Positions 1-6,874 of a stretch of DNA of 64,000 nt are shown in pieces. Position 1 is the stretch's first letter. Each line of letters opens with the position of its first letter. A program made the position numbers and the translations under genes. The notes under the pieces were generated by a model that saw nothing but the letters and a program-made list of their open reading frames with translations, did not search any database and had not been told where the DNA came from. This DNA is from DTDR01 sp964505415 (lineage in GTDB: Bacteria; Hydrothermota; Tepidihabitantia; Tepidihabitantales; DTDR01): positions 1-64,000 of the forward strand of contig CAZDHW010000001.1 in NCBI GenBank assembly GCA_964505415.1. The letters run 5' to 3'.

Positions 1-139
1 TAGTTTAAATTCCTCTTTGGCAGATTGTGACCGCACTTTAAGTTTAGGAAAATCAATAACTTATTTATTTTTTTTAATAATTTTTGCGTCAAACCGCCGG
101 TCTTAAATACAACCAAATTTTCAAAGAGCCTTTTTTATA

Positions 140-167
140 ATATTAAAAAATTTTAATAAAAAGTCAA
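140..167 (-). promoter_or_regulatory. Leftward promoter, possibly of an rRNA operon
   Basis: Read on the minus strand, TTGACT (167-162) is followed after 16 nt by TAATAT (145-140). Transcription would start near 133 and run off the left edge. The first transcribed bases contain GGCTCTTTGAAAATTT (130-115), which resembles the boxA antitermination element found in front of bacterial 16S rRNA genes. No ORF of note lies between here and position 1. The rRNA reading is inference, since the 16S gene itself is not in the window. Confidence 0.45.
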
Positions 168-191
168 TAATAATCATATTGACTTTTTATT
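155..191. repeat. Perfect 14-bp inverted repeat holding two -35 boxes
   Basis: The arm 155-168 is the exact reverse complement of 178-191, with a 9-nt loop. Each arm carries a TTGACT box pointing outward, one for the leftward unit and one for the gene at 216. A terminator hairpin is the alternative, because T-rich sequence follows on the plus strand, but the paired -35 boxes with matching -10 boxes make back-to-back promoters more likely. Confidence 0.6.
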
Positions 192-207
192 ATTTTTTTG
201 TTATCTT
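179..207 (+). promoter_or_regulatory. Promoter of the gene at 216
   Basis: TTGACT at 179-184 is followed by TATCTT at 202-207 (17-nt spacer; TTATCT would give 16). The ATG at 216 lies 8 nt beyond the -10 box, so the mRNA would have little or no leader. Confidence 0.5.
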
Positions 208-215
208 TTTGATAA

Positions 216-776
216 ATGTTGGAAAATCTTTTGTTATTGTTTTTAATATTTTTCCCCAATGAAAAACTTATTCGGGGAAGGGATTATTTTCAAGAAATAA
301 AGGTTTCCCGCTTCCTTTTAAAAGATACTACTTTTTATTTTGATTTGGATGGTGATAAAAAGAAAGATACTTTACTTTTATATTTTTACCAAACTGAATA
401 CCAATTGGAAGTAAGAAGCCATAAAAGTAAAAAGATAATTTTGTTTATTGAAGAAGCTCCTTATGCTTCTGCTGAATATTATATTGAAATCGGTAGGGCC
501 TTTTTGGTTAATGATGAAAAGCCATTATTAATAATAGCAATTGAAAAATTTCCCGCCTTAGGAAATGAGTTTTATATTTATGATATTATCCACACGGCAA
601 AAGGAATTAAAGCCGAACCCCTTTTAGTTGATAAAGATGCTGGTTGGGGTAATAGTCCAATAATTTTAAAACCCGGATATGTAGAAATAAGACATTTTCG
701 CGATTGGTTGATTGCTAAATATGTGTGGGATGGTGAGCAATTTAAAAAGATTTATGATGTCAATTGGGAAAAGTGA
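216..776 (+). CDS. Hypothetical exported protein
   Basis: I do not recognise this 186-residue protein. It begins with a hydrophobic stretch (about residues 3-14, LENLLLLFLIFF) that could be a signal peptide or anchor. Around residues 42-52 it has an acidic segment, DLDGDKKKDTL, resembling the calcium-binding loops of FG-GAP/VCBS repeats, but only one copy is visible. The rest looks like an alternating beta-strand domain rich in aromatic residues. A promoter lies immediately upstream, and the helicase gene begins 48 nt downstream, so the two may be co-transcribed. An extracytoplasmic location is inferred from the N-terminus only. Confidence 0.5.
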   Translation: MLENLLLLFLIFFPNEKLIRGRDYFQEIKVSRFLLKDTTFYFDLDGDKKKDTLLLYFYQTEYQLEVRSHKSKKIILFIEEAPYASAEYYIEIGRAFLVNDEKPLLIIAIEKFPALGNEFYIYDIIHTAKGIKAEPLLVDKDAGWGNSPIILKPGYVEIRHFRDWLIAKYVWDGEQFKKIYDVNWEK

Positions 777-824
777 TTTTTAAAAAGTCTTTTATTTTTT
801 TAAATATTTTCTTATCCTATTCTA

Positions 825-2840
825 ATGGAAGCGAAGATAAAAGAAAATTTGAAAAGGACTTGGATTCCTTTCTTTTCCCGGTTCGGTTCTTTAACTGAGA
901 TTCAAAAACAGGTTATCCCCAAAATTTTAGAAGATAAAAATCTGGTGATTATTTCACCGGCCGCCACCGGTAAAACGGAAGCGGTTGTTGCCCCAATTGT
1001 TGAGAAATTGTTAGCCAAAAATAAAACCGATTTTTCTATCCTTTATGTTTCGCCAACAAAAGCCTTAGTTAATGATCTGTATCGCCGACTCCAATATCCC
1101 TTTCAATATCTCAATTTGAAGATTGATAAAAAGACTGGTGATAAACCCCAGATTAGTGAAAAGAATCGGCCTTTTATTCTTTTAACTACTCCCGAATCTT
1201 TTGACTCTTTACTTTCCCGCAAAACCCAAATCTTTCTCTCTTTGGCTTATCTTATCCTTGACGAAATCCATCTTTTAGATAACACTCCCCGAGGTGATCA
1301 ATTAAGGATTTTGCTTTCCCGTTTAAGAAGAATAAATCCTCATATAAAATATTATGCCCTTTCGGCAACAATTGATGATAAGAATATTGGCGAAAGATAT
1401 TTTTCTGATTATGAAGTTTGTGAAGTACCTTTAAGAAGGGAGATTGAAGAGATTTTAATTCCCGAAAAGAAAAAACCGGCGGATATTATTCCTTTACTTT
1501 ATCAGCTCTTTCGGGAAAGGAATTTAAATAAAATCTTATTTTTCTTTAATGCCCGAAGTACGGCAGAAATGTTTGTGCCGATTTTGAAAAGCAATTTAAA
1601 TACTGATAAGGTTTGGGTCCACCACGCAAGTTTAACCAAGCAGAAAAGGGAAGAAGTAGAAAAATTGATGGAGAAAGAGAAAAAAGGGATTTTGTGTGCC
1701 ACCACTACCTTGGAATTGGGAATTGATATTGGTGATATTGATTGTGTCTGTCTTTATCGCCCACCCTTTAATATCAGTTCCCTTTTACAGAGGATTGGTC
1801 GGGGAAATAGAAGGAGTGATAAAATCTTGGCGATTGGTATTTATAAAGATAATTGGGAAAGGTTGCTTTTTGAAATCTTTTTTGAATGTGCCAAAGAAGG
1901 AAGGTTATACGAAAGATATTATAACCCTTCAATTTCCGTAATCCCCCAACAGATTTTTTCTTATCTTTACCAAAGGAGAAGGATTGGCACCACTTTTAAT
2001 TCCTTAAAAAATATTTTTAATAATATTTATGATGAAGAGATAATAAAGAAGATATTAGGTTTTCTTTTGGAAAATGATTATCTCAAAACAAAGGATAAAG
2101 GAATTTATTTCCTTTCGGAAAAGGTTGAAAATTTGGTAAATTACGGAAGAATCCATTCTAATATTCCGAGTAAAAGTTTTGGCGAATATGAACTTTATGA
2201 TATTGATACCGAAAGACATCTTGGCTATATCTATTATCCCCAACCAAAATTTATCTTTGGAGGCACCACTTACGAATTAGTGGAAATTAGAAAAAAAGAG
2301 AAAAGAATTTATGCCCGAAAGATAAAAGAGAGTCAAGCAACTACTAAACTTTTTGAAGGCACCGGCAGTGGTGGTTATTTCTTTGAGTTGGCAAAGGTTA
2401 TTAAGAAGAAGATTTTTCCTAATTTAAAAGATGAGGAATTTCCCTTCTTCCTTTCGGAAGACCAATTGTTTATCTTCCATTTTCTGGGCAATCTTTATGG
2501 TTCCCTTTTAGCCACCGCTTACAAATTGGAAGAAAGGAAGGTTATTGATTTGGACGGCAAAGCCTTTCTTTTTGAAGAAGATTATGCCGATATTCTTTTG
2601 GAAAAAAAAATTCCTTTAATAAAAAAAGAAAGCATTATTGCCGTTATTGAAAATAATCTTTTTCTTTTAGAAGATGCCTTAGGAAGCGGTCGTTTCTTTA
2701 GGTATCTACCAAAGGAGATGCAGATTTATGACCATTATTTAAGATTGGATATTGAAAGGTTGTTAAAATTTCTTGCTGATATTAAATTGGTGGAAGTTAA
2801 TCGGGATTTAGCCTTGGTCTTTTTAGAAGGTTATATTTAA
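825..2840 (+). CDS. Lhr-like DEAD/DEAH-box helicase
   Basis: A superfamily 2 ATP-dependent helicase of 671 residues. The Q-motif region is followed by Walker A SPAATGKTE (about residues 44-52), motif II DEIH (about 146-149), motif III ALSAT (about 178-182), motif V TTLELGIDIG (about 291-300) and motif VI QRIGRGNRRS (about 322-331). A DEIH box with RIGRGNR is typical of the Lhr group, which unwinds nucleic acids with a 3' to 5' polarity, and the remaining C-terminal half would hold the winged-helix and Lhr-specific domains. It is shorter than the usual Lhr core of about 850 residues. The stop codon overlaps the next start by one base, suggesting translational coupling to the glycosyltransferase, with no obvious functional link. 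Confidence 0.8.
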   Translation: MEAKIKENLKRTWIPFFSRFGSLTEIQKQVIPKILEDKNLVIISPAATGKTEAVVAPIVEKLLAKNKTDFSILYVSPTKALVNDLYRRLQYPFQYLNLKIDKKTGDKPQISEKNRPFILLTTPESFDSLLSRKTQIFLSLAYLILDEIHLLDNTPRGDQLRILLSRLRRINPHIKYYALSATIDDKNIGERYFSDYEVCEVPLRREIEEILIPEKKKPADIIPLLYQLFRERNLNKILFFFNARSTAEMFVPILKSNLNTDKVWVHHASLTKQKREEVEKLMEKEKKGILCATTTLELGIDIGDIDCVCLYRPPFNISSLLQRIGRGNRRSDKILAIGIYKDNWERLLFEIFFECAKEGRLYERYYNPSISVIPQQIFSYLYQRRRIGTTFNSLKNIFNNIYDEEIIKKILGFLLENDYLKTKDKGIYFLSEKVENLVNYGRIHSNIPSKSFGEYELYDIDTERHLGYIYYPQPKFIFGGTTYELVEIRKKEKRIYARKIKESQATTKLFEGTGSGGYFFELAKVIKKKIFPNLKDEEFPFFLSEDQLFIFHFLGNLYGSLLATAYKLEERKVIDLDGKAFLFEEDYADILLEKKIPLIKKESIIAVIENNLFLLEDALGSGRFFRYLPKEMQIYDHYLRLDIERLLKFLADIKLVEVNRDLALVFLEGYI

Positions 2841-3994
2841 TGAAGATTCTATTTTTAACCTATTATTTTCCACCCCTTGGTGGTAGCGGAATTGTTAGGG
2901 TATCTAAATTTATTAAATATTTAAAAAGAGAAGGTTATCAGATTTCGGTAATAACTATTAAAAATATTCCTTTTTATTATTATGATTACGAAGTTTTAAA
3001 AGAACTTTTGCCAATAAATATCTATCGGAGTGAAAGTTTAGATTTTGCTCGGCTTTTATATTTTTTCGGCATTAAAAAAAGATTTTCTTATGCTGGTACT
3101 GAATTTTCCCATTTTTTAAATAAGATTTTTTTTCCGGACGCCAAGATCGGTTTTTTGCCCTTAGGTTATTTAACTTCTTATTCGGTTATTCAAAAAGAAA
3201 AACCAGATATTATCTTTGCCACTTCACCACCTTACACGATTTTATTATTGGCGCTTCTTTTAAAGAAACGCTTTTCTTTACCTTTAATCAGTGATTTTCG
3301 CGACCTTTATCCAACTGGCACCATTCCGCCACCTTTCTATTTTAAAGGGTTAATAAAAAGCTTAAGAAATTTGATTTATAAAAATAGTGATAAAATAATT
3401 GCTGCCCATTATGAAACCTTAAAAGCCTTTCTTAATAATGATAAAATAGTTTTTTTACCTAATGGCTATGACCCGGAAGATTTTTTAGTAGAAAAAAAGG
3501 ATTTGGAAACAAAAAGTATTCTTTATGCTGGTAATTTAGAAAGGAATAGTAAAGATTTATTATTTTTGGCAAAAGATTTAGAAGAAGTGAGCGATTTAAA
3601 AATTTATCTTTGTGGTCATATTGATTTTCTTTTAGAAAAAGAGATAAGAAAATATAAAAATATTGTCTATTTGGGAAGTTTGCCCCATAAAGAAGTTTGT
3701 GCCTTAATGAAAGGTGCCGATTATCTCCTTTACCTTTCCAAACCTAATCAGATAATTGGTTTAAAACTTTTTGAATATATTGGTGCCCGAAAACCAATAA
3801 TCTTTTTGGGAGAAATTAGCGAAGAGATAAAGATGCTGAATGAGAAATATAAGATTGGTTATTTTTATAGCGAAGTAAAAGAAAGGATTAAAAGAAAAGA
3901 ATTTTTAGAAATAAATAAAGAGATTGCTGATTATTTTTCCTTCCCTTATTTGGTGAAAAGGTTAAAAGAGGTTATCAATTCTTTAATAAAATAA
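2840..3994 (+). CDS. Glycosyltransferase, GT-B fold (family 4-like)
   Basis: A 384-residue cytoplasmic or membrane-associated glycosyltransferase. The N-terminus reads FLTYYFPPLGGSGIVRVSKF, the classic start of GT4 enzymes that take a nucleotide-sugar donor. A central SDFRDLYP segment and LPNGYDPEDF (about residue 210) mark the linker to the second Rossmann domain. The C-terminal part has LFEYIGARKPII, where the family's E-x7-E-type donor-binding region sits. Acceptor and sugar cannot be told from sequence. It may act in cell-surface polysaccharide synthesis. It follows the helicase with a one-base overlap, and convergent tRNA genes lie just downstream. Confidence 0.8.
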   Translation: MKILFLTYYFPPLGGSGIVRVSKFIKYLKREGYQISVITIKNIPFYYYDYEVLKELLPINIYRSESLDFARLLYFFGIKKRFSYAGTEFSHFLNKIFFPDAKIGFLPLGYLTSYSVIQKEKPDIIFATSPPYTILLLALLLKKRFSLPLISDFRDLYPTGTIPPPFYFKGLIKSLRNLIYKNSDKIIAAHYETLKAFLNNDKIVFLPNGYDPEDFLVEKKDLETKSILYAGNLERNSKDLLFLAKDLEEVSDLKIYLCGHIDFLLEKEIRKYKNIVYLGSLPHKEVCALMKGADYLLYLSKPNQIIGLKLFEYIGARKPIIFLGEISEEIKMLNEKYKIGYFYSEVKERIKRKEFLEINKEIADYFSFPYLVKRLKEVINSLIK

Positions 3995-3996
3995 AA

Positions 3997-4068
3997 AGCG
4001 GGAGACGGGATTTGAACCCGCGACCCCCACCTTGGCAAGGTGATGCTCTACCGCTGAGCTACTCCCGC
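3997..4068 (-). tRNA. tRNA-Gly(GCC)
   Basis: On the minus strand the gene starts GCGGGAGTAGCTCAGCGG and ends in the complementary CTCCCGC plus a U discriminator. The anticodon arm CACCT-TGCCAAG-GTG region places GCC in the loop, and the T arm has GGTTTGAATCC. CCA is not encoded. It follows tRNA-Glu after 4 nt, so both come from one transcript. Confidence 0.93.
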
Positions 4069-4072
4069 ATTT

Positions 4073-4145
4073 TGGCCCCAGGGGGAATCGAACCCCCATT
4101 TTCGCCTTGAAAGAGCGATGTCCTAAGCCATTAGACGATGGGGCC
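4073..4145 (-). tRNA. tRNA-Glu(TTC)
   Basis: The minus strand starts GGCCCCATCGTCTAATGG and ends TGGGGCC plus A. The anticodon stem TCGCT/GGCGA encloses the loop CTTTCAA, giving anticodon TTC. The T arm has GGTTCGATTCC. CCA is not encoded. Confidence 0.93.
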
Positions 4146-4155
4146 AACTAAAAAT

Positions 4156-4183
4156 AATATAATAAAAATTTCTAAAAAGTCAA
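4156..4183 (-). promoter_or_regulatory. Promoter of tRNA-Glu/tRNA-Gly
   Basis: On the minus strand TTGACT (4183-4178) and TATATT (4161-4156) are separated by 16 nt. The tRNA 5' end lies 10 nt downstream. The same boxes and spacing occur in front of tRNA-Ile. Confidence 0.75.
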
Positions 4184-4198
4184 ATTGAAAATTAATCA

Positions 4199-4226
4199 TT
4201 GATTTTTAAAAATTTTTAATTATAAT
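4199..4226 (+). promoter_or_regulatory. Promoter of the fur-feo operon
   Basis: TTGATT (4199-4204), 16-nt spacer, TATAAT (4221-4226). Transcription should begin near 4233-4234, inside the operator described below, so a bound repressor would block initiation. Confidence 0.8.
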
Positions 4227-4230
4227 TATG

Positions 4231-4253
4231 AAAATGAATTTCAATTTCATTTT
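4231..4253 (+). promoter_or_regulatory. Fur-box-like operator
   Basis: An inverted repeat with arms AAAATGAA (4231-4238) and TTCATTTT (4246-4253), separated by 7 nt, lies between the -10 box and the regulator's start codon. The sequence and symmetry resemble Fur operators. Its position over the expected transcription start suggests that the regulator represses its own operon when metal is plentiful. Confidence 0.65.
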
Positions 4254-4694
4254 ATGTGGGAAGAAAAATTGACTCAATATTTTAAAGAAAGGGGTTTAAA
4301 AAAATCGGCCAAAAGAGATAAGATTATTAAATTTTTCTTTGAAAAGGACCGACATTTTGCGGTTGAAGAGTTATACAAAAAATTGGGCAAAGAGATTAGC
4401 CGTTCAACTATTTATCGGACATTAAAACTTTTAACCGAATGCGGTTTGGCGATTGAGCAGAAATTTGAAACTAAAAATGCCCGTTATGAACCTTTTCACC
4501 CTTTGGAACATCACGACCATTTAATCTGTTTGGGTTGCGGAAAGATAATTGAATTTAATGAGAATAAAATAGAAAACCTGCAAAATAAGGTTGCTAAAAA
4601 ATTTAACTTTCAAATTTTTTCTCACAAATTGGAGATTTATGGCTATTGTGAAAAATGTCAAAAGTATCAACCTAAAAGAATTAAAAATAAATAG
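4254..4694 (+). CDS. fur: Fur-family metal-dependent repressor
   Basis: A 146-residue Fur-family transcription factor, close to the family's usual length. The N-terminal winged helix contains the recognition segment SRSTIYRTLKLL (about residues 50-61). The metal-sensing region follows with HHDHLICLGCGK (about 86-97). The structural zinc site is completed by CLGC and a C-terminal CEKC pair (about 131-134). The gene is first in an operon with feoA, feoA and feoB and has a Fur-box-like operator over its start, so iron-responsive autoregulation is likely; a Zur or PerR role is not excluded by sequence alone. The start is fixed at 4254 because no start codon lies upstream in frame. The next gene overlaps its 3' end. 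Confidence 0.88.
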   Translation: MWEEKLTQYFKERGLKKSAKRDKIIKFFFEKDRHFAVEELYKKLGKEISRSTIYRTLKLLTECGLAIEQKFETKNARYEPFHPLEHHDHLICLGCGKIIEFNENKIENLQNKVAKKFNFQIFSHKLEIYGYCEKCQKYQPKRIKNK

Positions 4695-4887
4695 GAAAGG
4701 AAAGATAAAAGAAATTGGTTTATCTTTTGCTTATAAAAGGCGATTAAATTTTTTAGGGATAAAGAAAAATTCAATAATTGAAAAGATTGGTAAGATTAAA
4801 AATCTCCATATTTTTAAAGCAAAAAATAAAATAATTGTTTTGCCTAATAGTTTGGCAAAAAAGATTTTGATAAAAGAATATGGATAA
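4639..4887 (+). CDS. feoA: FeoA-domain protein, first copy
   Basis: A small SH3-like FeoA protein of about 82 residues that probably modulates the FeoB ferrous-iron transporter. The family pattern is visible in the order LKELKINRKGKIKEIG, then RRLNFLGI, then a run of short beta strands ending in LPNSLAKKILI. It is a divergent copy: the usual glycine-rich G-E/D turn and hydrophobic spacing are only partly kept. The start chosen is ATG 4639, preceded by GGAG at 4631-4634; a GTG at 4648 is possible. Either way the gene overlaps the end of fur, so translation is probably coupled. The next feoA begins 8 bases before its stop. Confidence 0.72.
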   Translation: MAIVKNVKSINLKELKINRKGKIKEIGLSFAYKRRLNFLGIKKNSIIEKIGKIKNLHIFKAKNKIIVLPNSLAKKILIKEYG

Positions 4888-5125
4888 TCAATTAATTGAT
4901 TTAGTAAGTTTGGAAGAGAATACCTTTGGTGAAGTAGTGAAAATTCTTGGGGGCTGTGGCCTGCGTCGGCGTTTAGAAAGTTTAGGGATTTATGAGGGAG
5001 TAAAGATTAAAAAAATAAGCAAAGCTTTGTTAAGAGGCCCGGTAATAATTGAAGTTAAAAATTCTAAAGTGGCGATTGGCTATGGAATGGCAAAAAAGAT
5101 ATTAGTTAAGAAAATTGCTGGTTAA
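4880..5125 (+). CDS. feoA: FeoA-domain protein, second copy
   Basis: An 81-residue FeoA protein that fits the family better than its neighbour: LVSLEENTFGEVVKILGG, then LRRRLESLGIYEGVKI, then a closing segment VAIGYGMAKKILV. FeoA proteins are cytoplasmic accessory factors for FeoB. The gene overlaps both the preceding feoA (8 bases) and the following feoB (11 bases), an arrangement that would keep the products in fixed ratio. Two different FeoA proteins may form a hetero-oligomer with FeoB. Confidence 0.85.
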   Translation: MDNQLIDLVSLEENTFGEVVKILGGCGLRRRLESLGIYEGVKIKKISKALLRGPVIIEVKNSKVAIGYGMAKKILVKKIAG

Positions 5126-6830
5126 AAAAATTCTTCTCTTCGGCAACCCCAATGTCGGTAAGTCAGTAATTTTTAATAGGCTTACCGGTACTTCAGTAAT
5201 CATCAGTAATTATCCAGGGACAACCGTTGAGTATTATGAAGGCGAGATGAAAATTGGGAATGAGCTGGTAAAAATTATTGATGTTCCCGGCATCTATTCT
5301 TTAGAAGAACCAACCAATCCGGCAGAAGAGGTTGCTCAAGAAATGCTTTTAAAAGCAATTAGCGAAGGTGATTTTCTGGTGATTAATGTTTTAGATGCCA
5401 CTAATTTAGAAAGGAATTTGAATTTAACCTTACAATTAATCAGAAAAAGAATACCGATAATTTTGGTTTTAAACCTCTGGGATGAAGTTCGACATTTGGG
5501 AATAAAGATTGATTATAAAAAACTTTCCCAAATCTTAGACTTACCCGTCTTTCCTACTTGTGCGATAACTGGTGAAGGAATTAAGGAGTTGAAAGAGAAT
5601 TTAAATAAGGCAAAGGTAAGTAATTTTGATTTTTCTGAAAATGAAAGATGGCAAGTGATTGGTAAGATTGTTGGTGAAGTTCAAAGGATTACCCATCGGC
5701 ATCATACTTTTTTAGAAAGAATAGAAGATTTTACCATAAAACCCTTTAGCGGTTTTATTTCCGCCTTAATTATTTTATTCTTATCCTTTCTGTTAATAAG
5801 ATTTATCGGCGAAAATTTAATTAATTATCTTTTTGACCCTCTTTTTAATAATCTTTATCTTAAAAATATTATCCCCCTGATTGAAAAATTAAAATCACCT
5901 TTAATTTTTAAAATTTTAATTGGTAGAGAGATAGAACCATTAAAATCCTTTGGGATATTAAATACTGGTTTGTATGTTCCTTTTGTTATTGTTTTGCCTT
6001 ATCTTTTTGCTTTTTATTTGGTTTTATCTTTGTTGGAAGATATTGGTTATTTAGCCCGTTTGGCAACCGTTTTTGACGGAATATTGCATAAATTAGGAAT
6101 TCATGGGTATTCAACAATACCAATAATTTTGGGTTTTGGTTGTAAGGTCCCCGCAATTTTGGCAACCCGGATTTTAGAAAGAAAACGGGAAAGAATTTTG
6201 ACTGCCCTTTTAATATTACTTGCTTTTCCTTGTCTACCCCAAGCAACCACCGTAATTGCTCTTTTGGCTCGTTATGATGTAAAATATACTTTTTTACTTT
6301 TTCTTTTATTATTTTTTATCGCTTTAATTTCGGTTTTTTTATTAAATAAAATTTTCAAAGGCGAAAGCCAAGAACTTTTCTTAGAAATTCCGCCTTACCG
6401 TTTGCCCTATTTAACAATGGTTTTTAAAAAACTTTTTTATCGTTTGAAATTGTTTTTAAAAGAAGCGGTTCCTTTAATTATTGGTGGTATTTTCTTTTTT
6501 GGAATTTTGGATATTTTGAAGATAACCGAAACTTTGGAGAAAACCTTTTTGCCAATTTTTACCTTTCTTTTAGGATTGCCAAAAGAGATTGTGCCGATTA
6601 TGGTTACTGGTTTTTTAAGGAAGGATGTGGCGATTGCTTTACTTTTTCCTTTTAATTTATCAGTAAAACAAGCAATTATCTCTTCGCTCTTTTTAATTCT
6701 TTATCTTCCCTGTCTTTCAACAACCTTAATTTTATTAAAAGAATTTAAGATTAAAGATACCTTAAAAATAATTATTTTCCAATTTTTATTAGGATTTTTT
6801 ACCGCCTTTGTTTTAAATCTTCTTTTGTAA
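5115..6830 (+). CDS. feoB: Ferrous iron transporter FeoB
   Basis: The inner-membrane Fe(II) transporter, 571 residues, at the short end for the family. The N-terminal G domain shows G1 GNPNVGKS (about residues 9-16), a switch threonine in PGTT, G3 DVPG (about 56-59), G4 NLWD (about 119-122) and a weak G5 (AITGEG). The membrane part begins near residue 210 and carries the Gate motifs seen in FeoB, including GCKVPAILATR near residue 345 and a second one near GFLRKDVAI (about residue 500). The start is a TTG at 5115 overlapping feoA; no ATG lies nearby in frame. With the Fur-type repressor upstream, iron limitation should induce it. Confidence 0.93.
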   Translation: MLVKKILLFGNPNVGKSVIFNRLTGTSVIISNYPGTTVEYYEGEMKIGNELVKIIDVPGIYSLEEPTNPAEEVAQEMLLKAISEGDFLVINVLDATNLERNLNLTLQLIRKRIPIILVLNLWDEVRHLGIKIDYKKLSQILDLPVFPTCAITGEGIKELKENLNKAKVSNFDFSENERWQVIGKIVGEVQRITHRHHTFLERIEDFTIKPFSGFISALIILFLSFLLIRFIGENLINYLFDPLFNNLYLKNIIPLIEKLKSPLIFKILIGREIEPLKSFGILNTGLYVPFVIVLPYLFAFYLVLSLLEDIGYLARLATVFDGILHKLGIHGYSTIPIILGFGCKVPAILATRILERKRERILTALLILLAFPCLPQATTVIALLARYDVKYTFLLFLLLFFIALISVFLLNKIFKGESQELFLEIPPYRLPYLTMVFKKLFYRLKLFLKEAVPLIIGGIFFFGILDILKITETLEKTFLPIFTFLLGLPKEIVPIMVTGFLRKDVAIALLFPFNLSVKQAIISSLFLILYLPCLSTTLILLKEFKIKDTLKIIIFQFLLGFFTAFVLNLLL

Positions 6831-6834
6831 GGAC

Positions 6835-6863
6835 TTGATTTTTTAAAAAGATTGAATTAAAAT
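6835..6863 (+). promoter_or_regulatory. Promoter of nadE
   Basis: TTGATT (6835-6840) and TAAAAT (6858-6863) are 17 nt apart. The nadE ATG lies 11 nt beyond. The -10 box is weaker than at other promoters here. Confidence 0.45.
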
Positions 6864-6874
6864 AATATATCTCT

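Noticed and set aside
155..191. The perfect palindrome read as a transcription terminator
   Set aside because: Each arm contains a -35 box with a matching -10 box at the usual 16-17 nt outward, and no GC-rich stem is present. Back-to-back promoters explain it better, though a double function is not excluded.
1696..1941. Plus-strand frame of 81 codons inside the helicase gene
   Set aside because: It overlaps motifs V and VI of the helicase in another frame and has no similarity I recognise.
5986..6246. Open frame of 86 codons on the minus strand inside feoB
   Set aside because: It lies fully inside feoB, which has clear family motifs, and shows no motif, ribosome binding site or promoter of its own.
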